Assembly: GCF_000422325.1 (NCBI RefSeq)
Contig: NZ_AULO01000009.1
Coordinates: 307,184-371,183, forward strand
Direction: 5' to 3'
DNA: 64,000 nucleotides
Source of the DNA: Marinospirillum minutulum DSM 6287
Lineage (GTDB): Bacteria; Pseudomonadota; Gammaproteobacteria; Pseudomonadales; Halomonadaceae
Position numbers and translations under genes: made by a program. Positions 48,470-58,551 of the stretch are shown piece after piece. Each line of letters begins with the position of its first letter. Within the stretch, counting starts at the first letter, position 1. The notes beneath the pieces were generated by a model. The model did not search any database, had not been told where the DNA came from, and saw nothing but the letters and a program-made list of their open reading frames with translations.

Positions 48470-49840
48470 TTAAGCTTTAGCAATCAAGGCTGTTTTGCTT
48501 TCTTCCATGGCTGTAAGCGCATCTTCATAGAAGAATTTTTCTTCACCAAAGGCCGGTTCTAAATGGTTAAGCCAGGTAGCTTGGTCGTTATATTTAGCAA
48601 AGAAAGGCTTTTGCACCCAATCGGCATCGCGGCCTTGAATTAAACGCAGTACCATAACCTTTTCACCATGAATTTCTGTAACGCCTTGAATTTCAACCTT
48701 GCCTGGGTCGGCAGACATAGATGGGCCACGCGCTGTACGGCACAAGCCGGGCACTTGCTTCATGGCGGTACGATAAATTTCCCAAGCTTCCACTAAAGGT
48801 ATTTCAAAATAATGCCTTGCACCTGTGTCGCGTTCCACAAACATATAATAAGGAATCATGCCTTGTTGCACCTGCATCTTCCACATTTTAACCCACTGAT
48901 CAGCATCGTCATTAATGTGGCGTAGTAAAGGCGCTTGAGTACGAATTTCTGCACCCGTGGCTCGAATACGCCTTACTGCTTCACGACAAACAGGTGTATC
49001 CATTTCTTGCCAATGATTAAAATGCGCCATAAAAGCTATGTGCTTACCGGCTGCAATTAATTCACGGAATAGCTGTAAAATTTCATTAGCGTCTTCATCG
49101 GTTACAAAGCGATAAGGCCAGAAAGAAAGGCTTTTAGAACCAATGCGAATGTTTTGCACATGGGCTAATTCAGGCTTCATTAAACCTTCTAAGTACCTAC
49201 GCAAATGCTTAGCTTTCATAACCATTGGGTCGCCGCCAGTTAATAATAGGTCGGTGACTTCTGTGTGTTCAGCTAGGTAAGTATGTAGGGTTTCAGCTTC
49301 ATTAGAAGAAAAGCGCAGGTCTTTATCGCCAACAAACTGCGCCCAGCGGAAGCAAAAGGTGCAATAGCTATGACAAACTTGCCCTTGGCTAGGAAAGAAT
49401 AAAACCGTTTCTTGGTATTTATGTTGCATACCTTGTAAGGGCTGGCCATCTAGCAGGGGCAGGTTCATATCCATTTGTCCTGCTGGGTGAGGATTTAAAT
49501 CTTCACGAATGCGTTCAACTGCTGCTTTTAATTCTGCTGCTGGCGCTTGGTTTTTTAATAGCTGCGCCACTTCATCAAAATGTTCCGGTTTTAACATTCC
49601 GCGCTGTGGAAAAGTGAGCTGAAAAACAGGGTCATTAGGCACAGCTTGCCAGTCGATAAGTTCATCAATGACATAATCATTAACACGAAAAGGGAGCACT
49701 TGGCTGACGACCTGCATATCAAAAAGTAAATCTTCAGGTAAGCCTTTTAGTGCTTCAATTTTATCAAGCTGGCGCTGGGTATAAACTTTGAAGGGGCGGG
49801 CCTCAATAGCGGGCGTGGTAAGCGTTGCACGTTGATTCAT
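48470..49840 (-). CDS. KamA family radical SAM protein (lysine 2,3-aminomutase-like)
   Basis: This 456-residue radical SAM protein has the CxxxCxxC motif in VCHSYCTFCFRWAQ, a DLLLTGGDPM segment, and a PLP site expected near SADPGKVEIQG. It is longer than EpmB and closer to lysine 2,3-aminomutase. Such enzymes make beta-lysine in amino-acid breakdown or osmolyte synthesis. No acetyltransferase partner (AblB) is adjacent, so the substrate is uncertain. The ribosome site GAGGAG precedes the ATG. Its 3' end is 12 bp from the convergent kinase gene. Confidence 0.85.
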   Translation of the reverse strand: MNQRATLTTPAIEARPFKVYTQRQLDKIEALKGLPEDLLFDMQVVSQVLPFRVNDYVIDELIDWQAVPNDPVFQLTFPQRGMLKPEHFDEVAQLLKNQAPAAELKAAVERIREDLNPHPAGQMDMNLPLLDGQPLQGMQHKYQETVLFFPSQGQVCHSYCTFCFRWAQFVGDKDLRFSSNEAETLHTYLAEHTEVTDLLLTGGDPMVMKAKHLRRYLEGLMKPELAHVQNIRIGSKSLSFWPYRFVTDEDANEILQLFRELIAAGKHIAFMAHFNHWQEMDTPVCREAVRRIRATGAEIRTQAPLLRHINDDADQWVKMWKMQVQQGMIPYYMFVERDTGARHYFEIPLVEAWEIYRTAMKQVPGLCRTARGPSMSADPGKVEIQGVTEIHGEKVMVLRLIQGRDADWVQKPFFAKYNDQATWLNHLEPAFGEEKFFYEDALTAMEESKTALIAKA

Positions 49841-49960
49841 AAACCGTCTCCTCAGTTAAAGCATGGTATTTATAATCTGTATTTATAGGAGGAGGTTTTT
49901 ACACAAAAATGCAAATCTTTGCAAGTAAATGGGTGTTTTCTATTGAATAAATACAAAAAA

Positions 49961-49994
49961 AGCCATTAATGCAAAAATATTTGCGTTAATGGCT
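49961..49994 (-). terminator. Terminator of mscS
   Basis: AGCCATTAATGCAAA (49961-49975) pairs with TTTGCGTTAATGGCT (49980-49994), with one G-T wobble and a 4-nt loop. On the minus strand it is followed by a run of seven T. It lies 18 bp past the mscS stop. Confidence 0.88.
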
Positions 49995-50012
49995 AGGGTG
50001 GCAAACTGGGTG

Positions 50013-50828
50013 TTACTGTTTTTCTGCTTGATGAAAAACACGCTGAGGGTAGGGGATAGTAATTTTTTGTTCATCAAAAGAGATTTTTATTCGTTCCATT
50101 AAATCCCATTTCAAAGCCCAAAAATCACTTGAGTTAACCCAAATTCTTAGGGTGAAATCGACAGAGCTTTCACCAAAATTTAAAATGGCTACCAGTGGTG
50201 CAGGGTCTTCTAAACTGCGTTCATCAGCCTTGGCTAGTTGCAATAACAAGTCCTTAACCTTGCGTACATCGTCGTCGTAACTAACACCAACAAATAAGTC
50301 TAAACGGCGCTTAGGTTCAGTTGAGTAGTTAACTAAATTGCTATGAATTAATGAAGAGTTGGGGATCATCACAATTTTGTTGTCTGGTGTTTTTAAGTAG
50401 GTATGAGACATGGTTAACCTGTCTACACTACCACCAGTACCTGCACCTTCAATATAGTCACCTTTTTTAAAGGGTTTAAGTGCAACCAATAAAAAACCGG
50501 AAGCAAGGTTTTGCAATGAGTCTTTTAAAGCCAAACCCACAGCTAAGCCTGCAGCACCTAACGCAGCAAGCAAAGAGGTTGTATTCATACCTAGCTGACT
50601 TAGTACAGCAATAAACAGCATTATGAGCAGTACTACACGTGTGATTTGCCCTAAAAAATGCGCTGAAGCACTATCCATTTTTTTAGTTAAAAGCTTTACC
50701 ACTAATTTGCGTAGCCAACCTATCGCTATCCAACCACCAATTAGCATTGCTAAGGCTGGCCAGAGCGTATTGATAATCGACCAAACTTCAGGCGTTAAAC
50801 GACCTGACTCATTTAGTAAAAAGTCCAT
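50013..50828 (-). CDS. mscS: Small-conductance mechanosensitive channel MscS
   Basis: This 271-residue protein is similar in size to E. coli MscS (286). It has three membrane segments (about 16-37, 63-85 and 86-112), with the pore helix LAALGAAGLAVGLALKDSLQNLASGF, which has the glycine/alanine packing pattern of TM3. The cytoplasmic beta and alpha/beta domains follow. It protects against osmotic downshock. It is a single gene between kamA and the chemoreceptor, with its own terminator. Confidence 0.93.
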   Translation of the reverse strand: MDFLLNESGRLTPEVWSIINTLWPALAMLIGGWIAIGWLRKLVVKLLTKKMDSASAHFLGQITRVVLLIMLFIAVLSQLGMNTTSLLAALGAAGLAVGLALKDSLQNLASGFLLVALKPFKKGDYIEGAGTGGSVDRLTMSHTYLKTPDNKIVMIPNSSLIHSNLVNYSTEPKRRLDLFVGVSYDDDVRKVKDLLLQLAKADERSLEDPAPLVAILNFGESSVDFTLRIWVNSSDFWALKWDLMERIKISFDEQKITIPYPQRVFHQAEKQ

Positions 50829-50956
50829 TAAAATTCCTCTAAAAAATAACTAATCTAGATTATTATGACAGAAGGCATTGGTTAAAAAAACTTGTAGGCT
50901 ATATATTAGCTAAGAGTCTAATGATAAAAAAAATCAGGCACCCCGAGGGATAGCTT

Positions 50957-52552
50957 ATGAGTAACTTGATTGCAACCTTCTTAACAACAATATTACGCGC
51001 TTTTGGCTTAAAAACGCTGGATAAACAGTTTCTATTTTCTTATGCCTTAATTTTTTTATTGGCATCAACTGCTTCGGTATCCCTTTATATGAGTCTTTCG
51101 GTTTCACCAGAAACTATCAATGTTGCTGGTGCTCAGCGGATGCTAAGTCAAAAAATGACAAAAGAAGCATTGCTCATTACTCAGGGTGTTGAAGAAAGAA
51201 AGGTGCTTGATAGTACCATCAATAGTTTTGAGCGAGCGCATCAAGACCTTTTAGTTGGGAATCGAGAACGGAATATTACGGCCTTTGATGATGAAGAAAT
51301 TCACCAGCAAATGCAGCAGGTAGATCAGCTTTGGCAGCAAATGAAAGCAAGGCTTGAACAAGCGGTAAATAAGCAAGATAGCGTGAGTGTTCAAAAACTA
51401 CAGGAACAATCCATGCTGCTGCTAAAAGAGATGAACACAGCGGTTGTTTTGATGACTCGTAAAGCAGAGACAAGTCAAAAACTTCAAGTGTGGCTAGCCT
51501 TTGGAAGTGTCACCATTATTTTGGTACTGGTTGTATTAGGCCGTATTTTTGGTATGAGCCAGCTAATGGATAATATTCAAGTTTTATTAGCTGGTATGCG
51601 TCGTGTAGGTGAAGGTGACTTCAAAATGCGCATGGATGTTAAGTATAAAGAAGATGAAATTGGGCAGATGTTTACTGCTTATAATCGAATGCAAGAAGAA
51701 GTTCTGCGTTTAATGGTGCAAACCAAGCAAACAGCGCAAACGACAAGTCAGCATGTAAAAGAAGTCGTTACAGCTGCTCAGGCTACAGGTGAGGGGGTTC
51801 GTCAGCAGCATGAAGATTTAGACCAGGTTGCAACTGCTATGAATGAAATGACCGCTACGGTTGCCGAGGTTGCTAACCACGCAGCTAGCGCAGCAGATGC
51901 GGCTGATGCAGCTGATGATCAAGCCAGAACAGGTCAAAAACTGGTATTACAAACTGCACAACAACTTAAGCATTTATCTAGTAATTTAAAAGAAGGCGCA
52001 AAAGACTTACAAGAGCTTCGTGAAGAAACCAATTCGGCTGGTACGGTACTCGAAGTAATAACGGCCATAGCAGAGCAAACTAACTTGCTGGCACTTAATG
52101 CTGCCATAGAAGCTGCCAGAGCGGGTGAGGCGGGTCGAGGCTTTGCGGTGGTAGCCGATGAAGTTAGAAATTTAGCCAGCCGTACGCGTGATTCAATAGG
52201 TGAAATAGAAAACATTGTGGCTAACTTACAAGCAGAAGCTGGCAAGGCTTCCAAAGCAATGGTTACCTATTCTGAAGAAGCGGCAAGCAATGTTGCACTG
52301 GTAGAAGAAGCAACAACAGCTTTAGAAGCAATAGTTGGTGCGGTAGATATGATTCGAGGTATGAATACTCAAATAGCTGCAGCAGCGGAACAACAGCACC
52401 AGGTAGCACAAGATATAGATCAACGCCTAGTACATATTGCAGGCATTGCAGACAGTAATAGCCAAGCAGCTGAACGGGTGGTTAGTACAAGTAAGCTAAT
52501 TCAAACAGAAGTAGGGCAGTTGAATGATCAGTTAGATCATTTTGAAACTTAA
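50957..52552 (+). CDS. Methyl-accepting chemotaxis protein with PilJ-type sensor
   Basis: This 531-residue protein has two membrane helices (about 26-46 and 172-194) that flank a periplasmic four-helix domain with [20 protein letters not shown], typical of PilJ-type N-terminal sensors. A HAMP domain (195-250) and an MCP signalling domain with the hairpin tip [21 protein letters not shown] follow. The ligand is unknown. A good ribosome site (GAGGGA) precedes the ATG, and a strong terminator follows the stop. Confidence 0.93.
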   Translation: MSNLIATFLTTILRAFGLKTLDKQFLFSYALIFLLASTASVSLYMSLSVSPETINVAGAQRMLSQKMTKEALLITQGVEERKVLDSTINSFERAHQDLLVGNRERNITAFDDEEIHQQMQQVDQLWQQMKARLEQAVNKQDSVSVQKLQEQSMLLLKEMNTAVVLMTRKAETSQKLQVWLAFGSVTIILVLVVLGRIFGMSQLMDNIQVLLAGMRRVGEGDFKMRMDVKYKEDEIGQMFTAYNRMQEEVLRLMVQTKQTAQTTSQHVKEVVTAAQATGEGVRQQHEDLDQVATAMNEMTATVAEVANHAASAADAADAADDQARTGQKLVLQTAQQLKHLSSNLKEGAKDLQELREETNSAGTVLEVITAIAEQTNLLALNAAIEAARAGEAGRGFAVVADEVRNLASRTRDSIGEIENIVANLQAEAGKASKAMVTYSEEAASNVALVEEATTALEAIVGAVDMIRGMNTQIAAAAEQQHQVAQDIDQRLVHIAGIADSNSQAAERVVSTSKLIQTEVGQLNDQLDHFET

Positions 52553-52566
52553 AAATATTGAGTTAT

Positions 52567-52596
52567 AAAAAAACCCGGTATAAACCGGGTTTTTTA
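52567..52596 (+). terminator. Terminator after chemoreceptor gene
   Basis: A-run plus ACCCGGT pairs with ACCGGGT plus T-run around a 4-nt loop, 15 bp after the chemoreceptor stop. It can also serve the convergent HiPIP gene. Confidence 0.9.
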
Positions 52597-52610
52597 GCTA
52601 GGTTATAAAA

Positions 52611-52928
52611 TCAGCCTGGCTTTTTAACATAAGACTGACACCAGCCTTTAGCTTCTACAGAGTTTTGTGGAAAAAGCGCACAACCATTGTTTGCTGGTTT
52701 CCAGAACATGCAGTTATCGCATTCTTGACCTGCTTGATACTTAGCATGGCCTGAAGCATCGCTTGCAACTTTTACGTAGTTAAGTGCTTTTGCTTGGGGG
52801 GCATCTTCACTTAGCGGTGGTAAAGCTGCTGCAAAAGATTGAGAGGTTAAAGCTCCCATACCTAAAGGTAATGCAGCCAAACCGAAAAGGCCTTTTTTCA
52901 GAAGTGAACGACGGCTGATTTGTGACAT
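52611..52928 (-). CDS. High-potential iron-sulfur protein, Tat-exported
   Basis: This 105-residue protein carries a Tat signal (SRRSLLKKGLFG) with likely cleavage near residue 34, and a mature domain with cysteines at 70, 73, 83 and 97 in the C-x2-C-x9-C-x13-C pattern of a HiPIP, holding one [4Fe-4S] cluster. HiPIPs carry electrons in the periplasm, for example between the bc1 complex and oxidases or reaction centres. TatABC is encoded in the same window. It lies alone, convergent with the chemoreceptor. Confidence 0.93.
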   Translation of the reverse strand: MSQISRRSLLKKGLFGLAALPLGMGALTSQSFAAALPPLSEDAPQAKALNYVKVASDASGHAKYQAGQECDNCMFWKPANNGCALFPQNSVEAKGWCQSYVKKPG

Positions 52929-53173
52929 AGGTTACATCCTCATCATCATTATTTAGTTTTTTTGGTGCTAAGTTGATTAAATATTAAACAACCTAGCTAG
53001 GCATTAATCTGTATCAATTATCGCTACTTAAGATTTGATTATGCCTTAACTGCACTTTTTCTTCCTCTAGATCTTAAGAAGAAATGCTGCGACCTGAAGC
53101 CGCAGGTTTGACTATAGCGCTTATCTAGCCAGCCGTAAAACCTTAAAAAGATGTAGTTTAGAGAAGTCTTAAA

Positions 53174-53200
53174 TAAAAAACCCCACGCTAGGTGGGGTTT
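53174..53200 (-). terminator. Terminator of pckA
   Basis: AAACCCCAC (53178-53186) pairs with GTGGGGTTT (53192-53200). On the minus strand, six T plus TATTT follow the stem. It lies 21 bp after the pckA stop. Confidence 0.88.
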
Positions 53201-53221
53201 GTCTTGGCTAGTGTTAGCTAA

Positions 53222-54790
53222 TTACTTTTGGTTAGGGCCAGCAGCAATAATTGCTTCATCAACGCCAGCAAATTTGCGGAAGTTTTCTACAAACATTCCA
53301 GCTAGTTCTTTAGCCTGGCGGTCGTAGGCATCTTTATCTTCCCAAGTTTCACGTGGGTTGAGTAGGTCGCTATCAACGCCTGGAACGTGCTTAGGCACTT
53401 CAAGGTTAAGAATAGGCAACATTTCAGTTTCAGCATCAATTAAAGCACCGTTTTGTACGGCATTAACGATAGCGCGGGTAGTAGGAATGCTGAAGCGATT
53501 ACCGCCTTCACCGTAAGCGCCACCTGTCCAACCTGTATTAACTAGGTAAACACGTGAGTTGAAGCTTTTAACACGCTTAATAAGTAAGTCAGCGTAAACA
53601 CGTGCTGGACGTGGAAAGAAGGGAGCACCAAAACAAGTAGAGAAGGTTGCTTCTAAACCTGAAGTAGAACCCATTTCAGTAGAGCCAACTTTTGCAGTGT
53701 AACCTGATAAGAAGTGGTAAGCCGCTGCTTCTTTAGAAAGAATTGAGACAGGTGGTAATACACCGCTCATATCGCAGGTTAAGAAGATAATCGCGTTAGG
53801 CTCGCCTGCACGGTTTTCAGCAACACGCTTTTCAACGTGCTCTAGAGGGTAAGCTGCGCGTGAGTTTTGCGTTAGGCTGTCGTCAGCATAGTTAGGTGTA
53901 CGGCGGTCATCTAGAACAACGTTTTCTAGTACTGTACCAAAACGTATAGCATCCCAAATAATGGGCTCATTCTTTTGAGATAGGTCGATACATTTAGCGT
54001 AGCAACCCCCTTCAATATTGAATACTGTGTCTACACCCCAGCCGTGTTCGTCATCACCAATTAGGTAGCGCGAAGGGTCTGCTGAAAGGGTGGTTTTACC
54101 AGTACCTGATAAGCCGAAGAAGAGGGTGGTTGCACCGTCTTCACCCACATTCGCTGAACAGTGCATAGGTAGAACATCAACTTCTGGTAGTAGGAAGTTT
54201 TGCACAGAGAACATGGCTTTTTTCATTTCGCCAGCGTATTTCATGCCTGCAATAAGTACACGACGCTTAGCAAAGTTAAGAATTACACAACCATCAGAGT
54301 TGGTGCCGTCACGCGCTGGATCGCACTCAAAGTTAGCTGCGTTTAGAATTTCCCACTCATCTTTAGAGTTGTGGTTATAAGTTTCTGGACGAATAAATAA
54401 AGTACGACCAAATAAACCCTGCCAAGCAGTTTCAGTGTTAACGCGAACAGGTAGGTAGTGCTTAGGATCTGAACCTACGTGTAGTTCTGATACAAAACGG
54501 CCTTGTTCGGTTAGGTAGTCATTAACACGATCCCATAGAGCATCAAATTTTTCTGCATCAAAAGGACGGTTAGTTGCGCCCCACTCTATATCTGCTGAAG
54601 TACCAGGTTCATCAACAATAAAGCGATCCATAGGGGAGCGCCCTGTGCGTTTACCAGTATTAACTACTAGTGCACCGTTGTCGGCTAGGTTGCCTTCGCC
54701 GCGTTGAATTGCCAATTCGATTAACTGGGCATTACTTAGGTTAGTGTAAGTTTTCACAGCGCTCTCATTAATGTTTTGATTAGTGGTCAA
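53222..54790 (-). CDS. pckA: Phosphoenolpyruvate carboxykinase (ATP)
   Basis: PckA converts oxaloacetate and ATP to PEP and CO2, the entry to gluconeogenesis. The 522-residue protein has the kinase-1a P-loop [11 protein letters not shown] (about 226-236), [13 protein letters not shown] near the N-terminus, and [17 protein letters not shown]. No ATG is present at the expected N-terminus. A TTG at 54790 gives [19 protein letters not shown], similar in layout to pseudomonad proteins; a GTG at 54757 with AGAG upstream is an alternative. Start is therefore uncertain. Confidence 0.95.
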   Translation of the reverse strand: MTTNQNINESAVKTYTNLSNAQLIELAIQRGEGNLADNGALVVNTGKRTGRSPMDRFIVDEPGTSADIEWGATNRPFDAEKFDALWDRVNDYLTEQGRFVSELHVGSDPKHYLPVRVNTETAWQGLFGRTLFIRPETYNHNSKDEWEILNAANFECDPARDGTNSDGCVILNFAKRRVLIAGMKYAGEMKKAMFSVQNFLLPEVDVLPMHCSANVGEDGATTLFFGLSGTGKTTLSADPSRYLIGDDEHGWGVDTVFNIEGGCYAKCIDLSQKNEPIIWDAIRFGTVLENVVLDDRRTPNYADDSLTQNSRAAYPLEHVEKRVAENRAGEPNAIIFLTCDMSGVLPPVSILSKEAAAYHFLSGYTAKVGSTEMGSTSGLEATFSTCFGAPFFPRPARVYADLLIKRVKSFNSRVYLVNTGWTGGAYGEGGNRFSIPTTRAIVNAVQNGALIDAETEMLPILNLEVPKHVPGVDSDLLNPRETWEDKDAYDRQAKELAGMFVENFRKFAGVDEAIIAAGPNQK

Positions 54791-54971
54791 GGGTATTTCA
54801 GACCTTTAAAAAGTGGTGCGATTATAACAAAGAAATCTTCAAGGCGTAGTGCTTGGCTTTGTTTAAAAGTGACTGAATTGCTTTGTAGCACCATTACATG
54901 AAGAATTTCTTTGTTTTATCAATCGCTTAACTAGTATAAATGTTGGTTATTTGCCTGTTGGTTAAAAAACA

Positions 54972-54999
54972 ACCACCGCTGACTACAGCTAGCGGTGGT
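54972..54999 (-). terminator. Terminator of hslO operon
   Basis: ACCACCGCT (54972-54980) pairs with AGCGGTGGT (54991-54999). On the minus strand the stem is followed by TGTTTTTT. It lies 11 bp past the hslO stop. Confidence 0.87.
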
Positions 55000-55009
55000 G
55001 TTCCATTGG

Positions 55010-55909
55010 TTAATGTAATCTAGCACCCGGTGGCGTCACTTGATTTTCTTCATTAAGAATCTCAGGAAGGTTAGCTTGAGTAAAAATATAGCTGGTATTA
55101 CAAAAGTGGCACTGGGTTGTTAACTTGCCCTGCTCTTTTATAGCCTTGTTAAGCTCTTCTTCACCCAAGCTTGCTAGGGCATTGGCAATACGTTGGCGTG
55201 AACAGGTGCAGCCAAACTTAAGTAGCTGAGGCTCAAACACTCTTAAATTCTCTTCATGGAAAAGTCGGTGTAAAAGCTGTTGCTGTTCCAAATGCAGTAG
55301 TTCTTCATTGGTAAGGGTTGATGCAAGATGCCCAGTTCTTAGCCAAGCATCTGGGTCTTTATTCTGTGTATCTTCTGGTAGTTTTTGTAGTAGTAAACCA
55401 GCAGCAGCTTTGTTGTCAGCCGCTAACCAAAGGCGTGTTGGAAGTTGCTCTGAGCTAGCAAAGTAGCCTTCAAGGCAGGCTGCTAGAGAATCTTGGTCTA
55501 GTGCAACAATCCCTTGGTAACGCTTGCCTTCATAAGGGTCTAGGGTGATAACGAGTTGCCCACCACCTAAGAGTTCAGTTAGGGTATGGCCTTGAGGTTC
55601 GCCTTGGTAACGGGCTATGGCACGAAGTTGATCTCCGCCTTGAGCACCAGTATTACACTCAGCCATAAGTAAGCTTACTTCTCCCTTGCCTCTCGCTTCT
55701 AGTGTTAACGTACCTTCAAGCTTAACGGTTGCTGTTAAAAGTGCTGTTGCAGCTAATAGTTCACCGAGCAATTTTTCAATGGCTGCAGGGTAGTCATGCC
55801 TTATTAATACTTCTTGGTAGCTTTGCTGTAACTGAACAAGTTCACCACGTACAGCTGTATCATCAAATAAAAAGCGTTGTATTTGATCTGGTTGGGTAGG
55901 GCTAGTCAT
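55010..55909 (-). CDS. hslO: Redox-regulated chaperone Hsp33
   Basis: Hsp33 is a holdase activated when oxidants release its zinc. The roughly 299-residue protein has the four zinc cysteines near its C-terminus, as CTC in FGCTCSRQR and CHFC. The first half carries the substrate-binding domain with [18 protein letters not shown] and [16 protein letters not shown] chose the ATG at 55909; upstream in-frame codons overlap hslR. It lies 4 bp after hslR. Confidence 0.95.
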   Translation of the reverse strand: MTSPTQPDQIQRFLFDDTAVRGELVQLQQSYQEVLIRHDYPAAIEKLLGELLAATALLTATVKLEGTLTLEARGKGEVSLLMAECNTGAQGGDQLRAIARYQGEPQGHTLTELLGGGQLVITLDPYEGKRYQGIVALDQDSLAACLEGYFASSEQLPTRLWLAADNKAAAGLLLQKLPEDTQNKDPDAWLRTGHLASTLTNEELLHLEQQQLLHRLFHEENLRVFEPQLLKFGCTCSRQRIANALASLGEEELNKAIKEQGKLTTQCHFCNTSYIFTQANLPEILNEENQVTPPGARLH

Positions 55910-55913
55910 AACT

Positions 55914-56318
55914 TTAGTTTTCCTGTCGCTTAAAGCGATGTATTTGACGACGTGATTTTTTATCTGGGCGTTGAAGGGGTGCTTGAGTTGCCGCACCTGT
56001 AAGCCGACGGTTTTCTGTAGCTGCTTGTCGACGCTCCAAACTATTTTCGGTTTCTTGATAAAGTTTTTGTGCTTCTACAGCTGGGCCACGCTGAGAAGAT
56101 AAAGCAACTACTTCAACTTCTTTTTTGTCCCAGCCTTGGGTTATTTCAATGAGTGCACCAATTTCCACTGTTCGGCTTACTTTAGGTCTTTGGCCTGCAT
56201 AAAAAACTTTGCCATTTTCTATGGCTGTTTTGGCGAGTGCACGGGTTTTAAAAAAGCGAGCTGCCCATAACCATTTATCGAGGCGAAGATTCTCACTTAC
56301 AAGGGTGCTTTTATTCAT
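55914..56318 (-). CDS. hslR: Hsp15, S4-domain ribosome-associated protein
   Basis: This 134-residue protein starts with an S4 RNA-binding domain ([21 protein letters not shown] through [13 protein letters not shown]) and ends in a basic tail ([16 protein letters not shown]). Hsp15 binds 50S subunits carrying stalled nascent chains after heat shock. It overlaps yrfG by 4 bp and is in the conserved yrfG-hslR-hslO order. Confidence 0.95.
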   Translation of the reverse strand: MNKSTLVSENLRLDKWLWAARFFKTRALAKTAIENGKVFYAGQRPKVSRTVEIGALIEITQGWDKKEVEVVALSSQRGPAVEAQKLYQETENSLERRQAATENRRLTGAATQAPLQRPDKKSRRQIHRFKRQEN

Positions 56319-56977
56319 GGTTTGTTAACGGGCTGTAGTTCAGCAAAACGTGTAACTGCAGGAAATTCTGTCATTTGTCTTAGGGGGCTATGGCTGTCTG
56401 GCTGGCTGATGGTAATAAGCTGTGCAATACCAAATGCTTGAGCAGAAGCTAGCACGCTTTCGTTATCATCAATTAGTAGTGTGGTTGCAGGATCAAAAGG
56501 ATCTACTTCCATTAAGGCATGCCAATAGCCTTGGTCTTCTTTGGGTATGCCTATATCGCTAGAACTAAAAATAAAATCAACGTATTCTTCTAGCCCTGTT
56601 AAAGGTAGTTTTAATGCTAGGCTTTTGCGGTCTGCGTTAGTGGCGAGTACGACTCTTGGGTGGGCTACTTTTAACCATTGTAAAAAATCGAGCGCATCTA
56701 CACGAAAGCCAATGAGGTGTTGTATTTCTCTTTTAAGTGCAAGAATATCAACACCCAAGCGTTCACTCCAATAATCTAAGCTGTACCAGTTAAGCCGTCC
56801 TTTTTCAGCCATAATTTGTGCAATTAGGTTGGTTTGTACGCTGCTTTTTTCTAACTTGTGCAACTCAGCATAACGATGCGGTAGGTGCTCTAACCAGAAG
56901 TGACTGTCAAAGTGTAGGTCTAGCAGTGTACCATCCATATCTAGCAAAACCGTATTGATGTTCTTCCAGTCAATCAT
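56315..56977 (-). CDS. yrfG: HAD-family GMP/IMP nucleotidase YrfG
   Basis: This 220-residue HAD phosphatase has the catalytic motif LLDMDGTLLDLHFDSHFW near the N-terminus, ATNADRK (motif II) and LIDDNESVLASA (motif IV). The sequence and the location upstream of hslR-hslO match YrfG of E. coli, which dephosphorylates GMP and IMP. It is the first gene of the leftward operon, divergent from nudE. Confidence 0.92.
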   Translation of the reverse strand: MIDWKNINTVLLDMDGTLLDLHFDSHFWLEHLPHRYAELHKLEKSSVQTNLIAQIMAEKGRLNWYSLDYWSERLGVDILALKREIQHLIGFRVDALDFLQWLKVAHPRVVLATNADRKSLALKLPLTGLEEYVDFIFSSSDIGIPKEDQGYWHALMEVDPFDPATTLLIDDNESVLASAQAFGIAQLITISQPDSHSPLRQMTEFPAVTRFAELQPVNKP

Positions 56978-57143
56978 TTGTGAACCTTGTGTATTAATGC
57001 TGTTATTAGGCTTTTTTTGTTAAAAATAAAGCTGAGTTAACTAGCAATTAGCATTGATGATAAGAATAAGTAACAATTGTAGCGGAAATTTTAGACTTCA
57101 AGAAGCGGGATCACTTTTGTTATTCCAAAGGAGTGTGACAGTC

Positions 57144-57716
57144 ATGCCCAAGCGACCAAAAATTCTACAAAGTAAAATAGTGGCTGAAAGTCGCTTATTT
57201 AAAGTTGAAGAACTACAGCTTAAGTTTACTAATGGTGTAGAGAGAACTTATGAGCGACTGGTTAGCCAGGGTCATGGTGCGGTGATGATTGTTGCCCTTA
57301 ATGCACAAGAAGAGCTGGTGTTAATACGCGAATATGCCGGCGGTTTCCATGATTATGTTTTGACCTTACCTAAGGGGTTGATTGACCCAGGTGAAGATGC
57401 GCTAGTGGCTGCGAATCGCGAACTTATGGAAGAAACGGGCTTTGGTGCACACCGTTTAGAATTATTAACTCGCTTATCTTTAGCGCCTAACTATATGGGG
57501 CATAAAATGGATGTTGTGCTGGCTCGTGATCTTTACCCTTGTAAGTTAGAGGGCGATGAGCCAGAACCCTTAGAGGTGGTTTTGCATCCTTTACAAGATT
57601 TACCTAGATTAATGGCTAGTGATGATTTCCATGAAGCACGATCTATAGCGGCACTTTTTTTGACACGAGAAAAGCTAGAGTATGAAAAACAACATCAGGA
57701 ATACAACGGTGATTGA
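57144..57716 (+). CDS. nudE: ADP-compounds hydrolase NudE
   Basis: This roughly 190-residue Nudix enzyme hydrolyses ADP-ribose, NADH and Ap3A-like compounds. The Nudix box is GLIDPGEDALVAANRELMEETG. The start MPKRPKILQSKIV at 57144 is preferred over in-frame upstream codons because it follows an AAAGGAG site and matches family N-termini. It overlaps or abuts cysQ, as in Pseudomonas and relatives. Confidence 0.92.
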   Translation: MPKRPKILQSKIVAESRLFKVEELQLKFTNGVERTYERLVSQGHGAVMIVALNAQEELVLIREYAGGFHDYVLTLPKGLIDPGEDALVAANRELMEETGFGAHRLELLTRLSLAPNYMGHKMDVVLARDLYPCKLEGDEPEPLEVVLHPLQDLPRLMASDDFHEARSIAALFLTREKLEYEKQHQEYNGD

Positions 57717-58551
57717 GAACCCAAGCAAGCTAGCACGAGAGCTAGGACGCATTTGTTATGCTGCTGGTGAAGTCATTATGCGTATTTATGTTCGCCCAGA
57801 ACTTTGGGAGGCTTCTGAAAAAGAAGATGCTTCCCCAGTAACTGCTGCAGACTTAGCTGCTAATCAGGTGATATCTAACGGTTTGGCTCAACTCATGCCA
57901 CGTTTACCAGTGTTAACTGAAGAAGAAGTTGAAACAGCCTGGTCAGCAAGGCGGCAATGGGCTAGGTATTGGCTAGTTGATCCTTTAGATGGTACCAAAG
58001 AGTTTTTAGCACGTAATGGTGAGTTTAGTGTCAATATTGCTTTAATTGAACATGGGCAAACAGTGTTTGGTATGGTGCACCTGCCAGTAAGTGGCGTGAC
58101 TTATTATGGTAGTCGTCATCACGGTAGTTTTTTACAGCCAAGAGAAGGCGAACCAAGAAAACTACAAACGCGGCCTTTAGCTTGGCCAAAAATGGATATT
58201 GTTGCTAGTCATCGTCATGGGCAAGAAAAACTGCAACCCCTTTTAGAAGCGCTTAAGTCTGCTGGTGCCCAAGTGAACCACCTACCCTTAGGCAGTTCGC
58301 TTAAGCTATGTAAAATTGCAGAGGGTAAGGCTGACTTTTACCCAAGAATGGGACCAACCTGTGAATGGGATACCGCTGCAGCACAAGCGGTTGTAGAGGG
58401 TGCGGGCGGCAGAGTGTTAGATTGGTCTTTTCGCTCACTTGTTTATAATCAGAAACCCGAATTAACTAACCCTGAATTTATGGTGATAGGTGATTTAAAC
58501 CATCCTTGGCAAGAGTGGTTAGCTCCCTTTGTAATTAAAAAGCCTAGCTAG
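57682..58551 (+). CDS. cysQ: 3'(2'),5'-bisphosphate nucleotidase CysQ
   Basis: CysQ hydrolyses PAP, a by-product of sulfate assimilation. The 289-residue protein has the lithium-sensitive phosphatase motifs DPLDGTKEFL, ASPVTAADLAAN, LTEEE and the C-terminal CEWDTAAAQAVVEGAGG. An ATG start at 57682 overlaps nudE by 35 bp; a GTG at 57709 would reduce that to 8 bp, and both are plausible. Its stop overlaps the convergent oxidoreductase gene by 4 bp. Confidence 0.94.
   Translation: MKNNIRNTTVIENPSKLARELGRICYAAGEVIMRIYVRPELWEASEKEDASPVTAADLAANQVISNGLAQLMPRLPVLTEEEVETAWSARRQWARYWLVDPLDGTKEFLARNGEFSVNIALIEHGQTVFGMVHLPVSGVTYYGSRHHGSFLQPREGEPRKLQTRPLAWPKMDIVASHRHGQEKLQPLLEALKSAGAQVNHLPLGSSLKLCKIAEGKADFYPRMGPTCEWDTAAAQAVVEGAGGRVLDWSFRSLVYNQKPELTNPEFMVIGDLNHPWQEWLAPFVIKKPS

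Noticed and set aside
49861..49960. Strong promoter for the KamA gene from the TATAAATAC repeats
   Set aside because: The two TATAAATAC-like elements have no -35 at a proper distance, so I could not support a promoter call.
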